Assembly (NCBI GenBank): GCA_947475545.1
Contig: CANJLL010000002.1
Location: 80,950-144,949 of the forward strand
DNA: 64,000 nt
Source: Chloroflexota bacterium
Lineage (GTDB): Bacteria > Chloroflexota > Limnocylindria > Limnocylindrales > CSP1-4
Direction of reading: 5' to 3'
Below the pieces are notes generated by a model. It did no database searches and was not told where the DNA came from. It saw only the letters and a program-made list of their open reading frames with translations. The translations under genes and the position numbers were made by a program. Shown one piece after another: positions 58,304 to 64,000 of the stretch (within the stretch, counting starts at the first letter, position 1; each line of letters opens with the position of its first letter).

Positions 58304-59710
58304 CTAGCTGGGTCGACGCTCGCGGGGGAGGCAGACCTCGAAGCAGGTCTGCCCGGGCCGCGACTCCACGTTGATCCGTCCGCCGTGGCGGTTGACCACG
58401 TTGTGCGAGATGTGGAGCCCCAGCCCGGTCCCGCTGCCGGGCGGCTTGGTCGTGTAGAAGGGCTCAAAGATCCGCTCGCGGATCTCGGGCGGCATGCCGG
58501 GCCCGTTGTCGCAGATCTGGACGACGACGTCAGCGTCGCGCGCGAATGCCTTGATCCGGATCTCGCCGTTGCCGCCCAACGCGTCGATCGCGTTGTCCAG
58601 GATGTTGGTCCACACCTGGTTCAGCTCGCTGCCCAGCGCCTCGATCTCCGGCAGGTCCGGCTGGTACTCGCGCACGATGGTGATCCCGGCCTTGAGCTTG
58701 GAGCGCAGGATCACGAGGGTGTTGTCCAGCCCGGAGCGCACGTCGAGGCGCTGCACCGGGGCCTGGTCCATATACGAGTACTCCTTGACCGCCTTCACGA
58801 TCTCGGAGATGCGCCGGGCGCCGGTGGCGACCTCGTCGACGAGGGCGTAGACGGCGCTGCCCGAGGCCACCCAGGTGACCACGCGGCCCAGCCCGTCGCC
58901 GGGGAACTCCGCCTCGATGCGCTCCAGGAAGGCGCGATCCCAGCCACCGTCGACGAGGGCCGACGCCAGCTCGCCCGCGTTTGGCACGTTGCGGTTCGAC
59001 AGGAAGGTCTCCAGCTCCCAGGCGAGGTCGCTGGCGTCCAGCGGGTCCAGCGTGACCGGCGTGCCGGCGTGGCGGGCCACCTCGGTGCCCAGATCCTCGA
59101 CGATCTCCGCGCGGGTCTGATCCTCCACCACGGCGCCCAGCGCCCCCGTCGCGGTTGCCCAGCGATTCAGCTCATCCTTGAGCAGCCCGGCGCTCCGCTG
59201 GACCGCGGCCGCGGGGTTGTTCAGCTCGTGGGCCAGACCGGCCGAGAGGGTCCCCAGCGCCGCCAGCTTGTCCCGCTCGCGGAGCATGGACTCCGTGTTA
59301 CGGAGGCGGCCCATGACGGTGCGCAGCATGGACAGGGTGGCGGTGGGCCGCGTGCGCAGCAGCTCCAGGATCTCGTCGCGCGCGATCCGGATGACCCTGG
59401 CCTGCCCCACCGCCCTGACCGAGGCGTTCCGCGGCTGCGCCTCGAAGATCGCCATCTCGCCGACGATCTCGCCCGGGCCCAGGACCGCGATGGGGACCTC
59501 GGCCGTCCGCGAGCGCTTTACGACCTGCAGCTCGCCCGACACGATCACGAAGGCCGCGTCGCCCGTCTCGCCCTCGCTGGCCAGCAGGTCCCCGGCGGCA
59601 AGCTCCACCGACTGGCCGCCGTCGGCGATCCAGGACAGGTCCTCCTCGGACAGCTGGGCGAAGAGCGGGGCCCGGCGCAGCAGCTCGCGGTCGGCGTCCG
59701 ACGTGGTCAT
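58304..59710 (-). CDS. Histidine kinase with N-terminal cyclic-nucleotide-binding domain
   Basis: A 468-residue soluble kinase: cNMP-binding domain (~15-130: LLASEGETGDAAFVIVSGEL, PGEIVGEMAIFE), H box GTLSAGLAHELNNPAAAV, a ~120-residue helical insert, and ATPase with N box QVWTNILDNAIDALGG, ICDNGPGMPP, TTKPPGSGTGLGL. It follows the REC-TrxR gene by 10 bp and should phosphorylate that receiver. No membrane segments. Confidence 0.9.
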   Translation of the reverse strand: MTTSDADRELLRRAPLFAQLSEEDLSWIADGGQSVELAAGDLLASEGETGDAAFVIVSGELQVVKRSRTAEVPIAVLGPGEIVGEMAIFEAQPRNASVRAVGQARVIRIARDEILELLRTRPTATLSMLRTVMGRLRNTESMLRERDKLAALGTLSAGLAHELNNPAAAVQRSAGLLKDELNRWATATGALGAVVEDQTRAEIVEDLGTEVARHAGTPVTLDPLDASDLAWELETFLSNRNVPNAGELASALVDGGWDRAFLERIEAEFPGDGLGRVVTWVASGSAVYALVDEVATGARRISEIVKAVKEYSYMDQAPVQRLDVRSGLDNTLVILRSKLKAGITIVREYQPDLPEIEALGSELNQVWTNILDNAIDALGGNGEIRIKAFARDADVVVQICDNGPGMPPEIRERIFEPFYTTKPPGSGTGLGLHISHNVVNRHGGRINVESRPGQTCFEVCLPRERRPS

Positions 59711-59720
59711 GGGCGCGGGA

Positions 59721-61382
59721 TCACTGGTCGGCCAGGACCTGGTGGACGAACCGGACGGCCATGGCACCCTCGCCGACGGCCGAGGCAATTCGCTTGACCG
59801 AGCTGGACCGGACGTCGCCGGCGCACAGGATGCCCGGCACGTTGGTCTCCAGCAGGTACGGCTGGCGCGCCAGCTTCCAGCCGCTGGGATGCTGGCCCGG
59901 CGGCGCCAGGTCGACGCCAGTGACGACGAAGCCGGCCTCGTCGCGCTTGACCAGGTCGCCAAGCCAGTCCGTGCGGGGCTGCTGCCCGATGAAGACGAAC
60001 ATCGCCGCGATCGGCAGGGTCTCCCGGGACCGATCGGCCCGTTCCTCGACGTCGACGGACTCCAGCATCTGGTCGCCGTGCACCGCGATGACGCCGACGT
60101 TGGTGCGCACCGTGATGTTCGCCGTCGCGCCGATCTGGTCCACGAGGTAGGCCGACATGCCCGACCCCAGATCGCCGGCGCGGACCAGGATGGTGACGCG
60201 TTCGGCGAAGCGGGCCAGGTAGACGGCGGCCTGGCCGGCGGAGTTGCCGCCTCCCAGCACGGCCACGTTGGAACCCCGGTAGAACGACGCCTCCGTGGTG
60301 GCGCCGCCGTAGTAGATCCCGGACCCGGTCAGCCGGTCGGCGTCGGGGAGGTCCAGCTTCCGGTACTCGACGCCCGTCGCGACCAGCAGCGCGAGGCAGC
60401 TCACCTGCGACCCGTCGGACAGCCGGACCACCTTGTACGGCTGCTCCACGGTCACGCTCATGACCTCCTGCGGGGTCAGGACCTCGGCGCCGAGGCGGCT
60501 GGCCTGGGTCACGGCCCGGCGCGCCAGGTCCGCGCCGGACAGGCCCGCCGGGAAGCCCAGGTAGTTCTCGATTCGCGACGTGGTCCCGGCCTGTCCGCCC
60601 GGAGCCTCGCGCTCCACCATCAGGGTCTTCAGCCCCTCCGATGCGCCATACACGGCGGCGGCCAGGCCCGTGGGCCCGCCGCCGACGATCAGCAGGTCGT
60701 ACTGGGGCAGCGCGGCGCGCGTGCGCAGGCCGACGCGCTCGGCGATGTCGGCGTTGGACGGCGCCACGAGATGCGTGCCGTCGGCAAAGACCACCAGCGC
60801 GTCGCGGGCGGCATCCACGCCGGCGCTGGCGGCGAGCTGAGCGGCCTCCGCCTCCGTCTCCGCGTCCAGCCAGCGGTACGGGATCTGGTTCCGGGCCAGG
60901 TAGTCCTTGATCTCGTGCGCGCGGGGCGACCAGCGATGGCTGACGACCCTGACCCCCTCGTACGGCGGCCGGAAGTTGGCCTGCCAGTCGCTCAGCACGT
61001 CGTCGAGGATGGGGAAGAGCTTCTCCTCCGGCGGGTCCCAGGGCTTGAGGATGTAGTGATCCAGCTGGACGGTGTTGATGGCGGTGATGGCCACCTCGGT
61101 GTCCGCGTAGGCGGTCAGCAGCACGCGTTTGGCGTCCGGGTAGATCTCGCGCGCCGCGGCCAGCAGCTCCACGCCGGTCATGCCGGGCATGCGCTGATCG
61201 GAGACGAGCAGCGCAACGGCCGAGCCGCGCAGCTTCAGGCGCCGGATCACGTCGAGCGCGGTGGCGCCGCTGTCGGCGGCGACCACGCGATAGGCCGACC
61301 CGAACCTGCCACGGAGGTCGCGTTCGACCGCCCGCAGGACCTGCGGGTCGTCATCCACCGCGACGATGACCGGGTTCTCCAC
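59721..61382 (-). CDS. Fused response regulator / thioredoxin-reductase-like flavoprotein
   Basis: A 553-residue fusion: receiver (~1-125, PVIVAVDDDPQVLRAVE, LVSDQRMPGMTG, ILKPWDPPEEK), a glutaredoxin-like linker domain (~140-220), then a TrxR fold with FAD motif LLIVGGGPTGLAAAVYGASE, NADPH motif VAVLGGGNSAGQAAVYLA and PGILCAGDVRSSS. The CxxC of TrxR is replaced by YYGGATTEA, so thiol reduction by the usual route is unlikely. GTG 61382 (VENPVIV) is chosen as the receiver start. Partner kinase downstream. Confidence 0.9.
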   Translation of the reverse strand: MENPVIVAVDDDPQVLRAVERDLRGRFGSAYRVVAADSGATALDVIRRLKLRGSAVALLVSDQRMPGMTGVELLAAAREIYPDAKRVLLTAYADTEVAITAINTVQLDHYILKPWDPPEEKLFPILDDVLSDWQANFRPPYEGVRVVSHRWSPRAHEIKDYLARNQIPYRWLDAETEAEAAQLAASAGVDAARDALVVFADGTHLVAPSNADIAERVGLRTRAALPQYDLLIVGGGPTGLAAAVYGASEGLKTLMVEREAPGGQAGTTSRIENYLGFPAGLSGADLARRAVTQASRLGAEVLTPQEVMSVTVEQPYKVVRLSDGSQVSCLALLVATGVEYRKLDLPDADRLTGSGIYYGGATTEASFYRGSNVAVLGGGNSAGQAAVYLARFAERVTILVRAGDLGSGMSAYLVDQIGATANITVRTNVGVIAVHGDQMLESVDVEERADRSRETLPIAAMFVFIGQQPRTDWLGDLVKRDEAGFVVTGVDLAPPGQHPSGWKLARQPYLLETNVPGILCAGDVRSSSVKRIASAVGEGAMAVRFVHQVLADQ

Positions 61383-61564
61383 GTGACCTCCCGCTCGCTG
61401 GGACGCGTCCGCCCGTGCCGCCGGCCGATCCCGGCTGCGGTCATGGGTCGCCGTGCGAGAGAACTCTTGCACTCGCGAAGTCTAGCGGGTGAGCCGGGCT
61501 GAAACCAAGAGCTGGGCCACCGCCCGGCGGCGGAGGAATACGGCGGCGGACCAAATACAGGGCG

Positions 61565-61608
61565 TTGACAGCGCCGCGAAGCGGCCCTACGGTTCACCAC
61601 ATGGTGAA
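61565..61608 (+). promoter_or_regulatory. Promoter and ArsR operator
   Basis: TTGACA (61565-61570), 17-bp spacer, TACGGT (61588-61593), then seven bases to ATG 61601. The perfect inverted repeat TTCACCA-CA-TGGTGAA (61593-61608) spans +1 and the start codon, an autoregulatory layout. The rest of 61383-61564 shows no gene. Confidence 0.6.
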
Positions 61609-61984
61609 CTATGAAGGAGGTCCGGCCGCGGTCGAGGCTCCGGATGACCTGGATCGGCTGTTCGCGGCGTTGGCCAATCGCCATCGGCGGGAGATGGTCC
61701 GCCTGCTCAGCCTCCAGCCGTATTCGATCAGCCGGGTCGCGGGCCTCCGCGGGCTGTCGCTGCCGGCGATGAACAAGCACGTCGGGATCCTGGAGGAGGC
61801 CGGCCTGGTCCGGCGCCGGAAGCTCGGCAGGACCACGTTCCTGGCGTTCGACCGGACGGCCATGCGCAGCCTCCAGGCCTGGCTGGGGGAGTTCCACGCG
61901 TACTGGGGCACGGAGAAGGAGACCCTGGACAACTACGAGTCATTGCTGGCCAGCGAACCATTGACCGGGAGGGAAAGATCGTGA
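61601..61984 (+). CDS. ArsR-family transcriptional regulator
   Basis: A 127-residue winged helix: DRLFAALANRHRREMVRLLS, RVAGLRGLSLPAMNKHVGIL (recognition helix) and GLVRRRKLGRTTFLAFD. There is no metal-binding Cys motif, so it probably senses something else or acts as a plain repressor. The stop overlaps the first YCII gene (GTGA), typical of ArsR-YCII/SRPBCC operons. Confidence 0.9.
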   Translation: MVNYEGGPAAVEAPDDLDRLFAALANRHRREMVRLLSLQPYSISRVAGLRGLSLPAMNKHVGILEEAGLVRRRKLGRTTFLAFDRTAMRSLQAWLGEFHAYWGTEKETLDNYESLLASEPLTGRERS

Positions 61985-62271
61985 AGAAGTTCCTGCTGCT
62001 CTTCTACGGCTACGAGGAGCCGACCGCCGAGGTCATGGCCGCCTGGCAAGGCTGGTTCGCCAAGGTCGCCGATCGCTTCGTGGACAGCGGGAATCCGCTG
62101 GGCAACTGCCTCGAGGTCACAAAGACCGGGTCGCGCGAGCTCTCCCCCGACATGGGAGCCGCGACCGGCTACTCGATCATCTCCGCGGCCAGCCGCGAGG
62201 AGGCCGAGCGTCTGCTCGAGGGCTGCCCGATCATCTCGAGCGCCCGGCTGTACGAGGCGATGCAGATGTAG
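61981..62271 (+). CDS. YCII-related domain protein
   Basis: A 96-residue protein (KKFLLLFYGYEEPTAEVMAA, SGNPLGNCLEVTKTG, GYSIISAASREEAERLLEGC P-type end). The YCII fold is a dimeric ferredoxin-like domain. Coupled to arsR; small-molecule binding or dehalogenase-like chemistry is unproven. Confidence 0.8.
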   Translation: MKKFLLLFYGYEEPTAEVMAAWQGWFAKVADRFVDSGNPLGNCLEVTKTGSRELSPDMGAATGYSIISAASREEAERLLEGCPIISSARLYEAMQM

Positions 62272-62375
62272 GACGCCTCGCCCTTCGATCCCGGCGCCCG
62301 CGCTCCGCGCGGTCGTGACGTCCCTCCTGGCGACCCACGTGGGCCCCGAAGGCTAGAGACACGAGGTCATCTGAC

Positions 62376-62687
62376 ATGGCGAACTTCTTGCTCACCTACC
62401 ACGGCGGCAAGATGCCCGACAGCCCCGAGGAGGGGGCCAAGGTCATGGCGGCGTGGGCCGCCTGGTTCGAGAAGCTCGGCAGCGCGGTCGTCGACGGCGG
62501 CAACCCCACATCGCAGGCGCGGGCGATCTCGCCCGACGGCTCGGTCATGGACGCCACCACGTTCCCGAGTGGCTACTCGGTGATCAGCGCCGACAGCATG
62601 GACGCGGCCGTCGAGGCATCCAGGGGCTGCCCGGTCCTCGCGGACGGCGCCGTCGTGGTGGTGTCGGAGACGTTCAACGCGATGTAG
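62376..62687 (+). CDS. Second YCII-related domain protein
   Basis: A 103-residue paralogue-like protein: FLLTYHGGKMPDSPEEGAKV, KLGSAVVDGGNPTSQARAIS, GYSVISADSMDAAVEASRGC. It is separated from the first by 104 bp that hold no gene. Probably the same transcript. Confidence 0.8.
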   Translation: MANFLLTYHGGKMPDSPEEGAKVMAAWAAWFEKLGSAVVDGGNPTSQARAISPDGSVMDATTFPSGYSVISADSMDAAVEASRGCPVLADGAVVVVSETFNAM

Positions 62688-62779
62688 TGGACGGGCGCGC
62701 CGTCGCGCGCGCGGGTTCGGCCGGCGACTCGTCGAGATCGGTGAGCCGCCGCGCCGCCCTGTCATTCGCCGCCGGGCTT

Positions 62780-63682
62780 TCAGCGGCGCGGCGGGCGCAG
62801 CACCAGCACGGGCGTGGCGGCCTTGTATGCCTCGTAGTCGGGCTGGCCACCCCAGGTCTTGTCCGCCTTCTGCTCCAGGAGCGGCACGCCGCTGACGCGG
62901 GTGAGCAGCAACGTGACGAAGACCGGCGAGATCAGCGTCACCAGCTGCCAACCCTGGAGCACCGGGACGGCGATCAGCGCGACCCCGACCCACAGGACGA
63001 TCTCGCCGAAGTAGTTGGGATGGCGCGACCAGGCCCAGAGGCCGTCGCGGATGAACCGGCCCTTGTTGGCCGGGTTTGCCCGGAAGCGTCCCTTCTGCCA
63101 GTCGGCGACGGCTTCGACCGCAAACCCGGCGACCCACACGGCGACGCCAAGGTACTCCACGACACCGAGCGATTGACGCACCGTGGTGGTGATCGCGGCC
63201 AGCGCGGCGGCCAGCGTCAGGCCTACCCACAGCCCCTGGATCGTCCACGCGACCAGGAACCGGACGGGCGATGTCTTGAGGGCATCAAACCGGACATCCT
63301 TGCCCACCGCGCGGATCCGGCGGACCAGGTACGTCCCCAGGCGGGCCGCCCAGACCACCACCAGGACCAGCAGCAGGATGGCGCGCGCGTCAGGGGCCGG
63401 CGAGAGCGCCACCGCCAGGCCCGCCACCGTGACGTACGTCAGGCTGCCCGTGAGGTCGTAGAACCGCTCGGTCTGGCCCAGGTACGCGGGGACGAAGGCC
63501 ACCCATTGGGCGGCGAAGGCCAGCCCCACGCACAGCGCGAATACCGGCACGGAGCCCGCCAGCGCGCCACCCTGGCTCCCGGCCACGGCGACGCCCGCGC
63601 CAACCAGGACGGCGACGACGATCGCGACCACGGACGCGCCGGCCGACCTGGGCCGCTCGCCCTGCCCTTGCTGCTCTGTCAC
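62780..63682 (-). CDS. DUF1295 / steroid 5-alpha-reductase-like membrane protein
   Basis: A 300-residue integral membrane protein with about seven segments and the family signature near the C-terminus: RFIRDGLWAWSRHPNYFGEI and PLLEQKADKTWGGQPDYEAY. Members reduce double bonds of lipids with NADPH; the substrate here is unknown. GTG 63682 follows GGGAGCG; the frame extends to 63709. Confidence 0.87.
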   Translation of the reverse strand: MTEQQGQGERPRSAGASVVAIVVAVLVGAGVAVAGSQGGALAGSVPVFALCVGLAFAAQWVAFVPAYLGQTERFYDLTGSLTYVTVAGLAVALSPAPDARAILLLVLVVVWAARLGTYLVRRIRAVGKDVRFDALKTSPVRFLVAWTIQGLWVGLTLAAALAAITTTVRQSLGVVEYLGVAVWVAGFAVEAVADWQKGRFRANPANKGRFIRDGLWAWSRHPNYFGEIVLWVGVALIAVPVLQGWQLVTLISPVFVTLLLTRVSGVPLLEQKADKTWGGQPDYEAYKAATPVLVLRPPRR

Positions 63683-63761
63683 GACGCTCCCTCGCTCCGC
63701 CCAGGCCACCGGGAAGCGGGCCCGAACACGGTCATGATGACATCCCGGCCCCGGAGCGCGG

Positions 63762-64000
63762 TCAGGACGTGGTCCCGGGCCTGTCGGCGGCCTCGAACGC
63801 CGCCTGCGTCAGCCGTCCGAGCTCGGCATCGTCCAGCGCGAGGTCCGCGGCCGCCGCGTTCTCCTCCAGCTGCGCCACGGTCCGGGCCCCCGGAATGGCC
63901 ACGGTATTGGGGTGGTGCAGCACCCAGGCCAGCGCGACCTGCGCGGGCGTGGCGCCATGCGTACGGGCAACGTCACCAACCACGGCGATCAGCGGCGCGA
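63762..64000 (-). CDS. Aldo/keto reductase, C-terminal part (runs off the window)
   Basis: The last ~79 residues of an AKR: ATPAQVALAWVLHHPNTVAI, PGARTVAQLEENAAAADLAL and LGRLTQAAFE, the NADPH-binding C-terminal segment. The N-terminus with the catalytic Tyr lies beyond the window. Confidence 0.85.
   Translation of the reverse strand, partial: APLIAVVGDVARTHGATPAQVALAWVLHHPNTVAIPGARTVAQLEENAAAADLALDDAELGRLTQAAFEAADRPGTTS

Overview
The window is GC-rich bacterial DNA with dense genes, 4-bp or 1-bp start/stop overlaps inside operons, and many start codons that sit directly on a promoter (probable leaderless mRNAs). The gene mix includes a bacterial GOLPH3-like protein, an ArsA ATPase with a C-terminal HSP20-like domain, NrtR/PnuC/NadR, REC-thioredoxin-reductase fusions and many toxin-antitoxin remnants. 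It fits a high-GC Chloroflexota (soil or freshwater lineage) or actinobacterial genome. I cannot fix the phylum without a marker gene. One tRNA (Gly, CCC) is present; there is no rRNA and no CRISPR array.

Layout. 0-3.6 kb: end of an ARPP-1-type protein and two separate minus-strand nuclease genes that share a 15-bp upstream box. 3.8-6.7 kb: nrtR-pnuC-nadR, a nicotinamide riboside salvage operon with a perfect inverted repeat inside its promoter. 6.7-8.2 kb: RHH protein, VapBC, and an orphan RelE beside a beheaded antitoxin. 8.2-10.5 kb: M20-type hydrolase with altered metal ligands, and an SDR epimerase. 10.6-14.5 kb: four-gene lipid operon (SRPBCC, FAD oxidoreductase, DUF1365, cyclopropane-fatty-acid synthase).

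14.5-37.7 kb is an accessory island. It holds an IS481 remnant, DUF4160/DUF2442 modules in several states of decay, Fic, a GNAT/DUF1778 pair, a second RelBE, a frameshifted PIN toxin, DUF6036 fragments in swapped order, a DUF2075 helicase-nuclease coupled to a 5'-nucleotidase, a PARG-like macrodomain protein, YhaN/YhaO, an AAA+ ATPase coupled to a YbjN-type chaperone, BrnT with an unusual partner, and a NERD-UvrD helicase.

37.7-45.4 kb: polyamine/iron-type ABC importer with its binding protein, an alpha/beta hydrolase, and a second, orphan copy of the binding protein bounded by 130-bp direct repeats next to tRNA-Gly.

45.6-56.4 kb is the most interesting part: seven genes in exactly the order of the Wsp chemosensory pathway (MCP, CheW, CheR-TPR, Cys-CheW, CheA-REC, CheB, WspR-like receiver). 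The output domain is a PP2C/SpoIIE phosphatase instead of a GGDEF domain. It is followed by GPP34, a STAS antagonist and an RsbW-like kinase. This reads as a Wsp-type array wired to a partner switch.

56.4-64 kb: katG relic, ArsA and a small helical partner, a REC-thioredoxin-reductase fusion with a cyclic-nucleotide-sensing histidine kinase, ArsR with two YCII proteins, a DUF1295 membrane reductase, and the end of an aldo/keto reductase.
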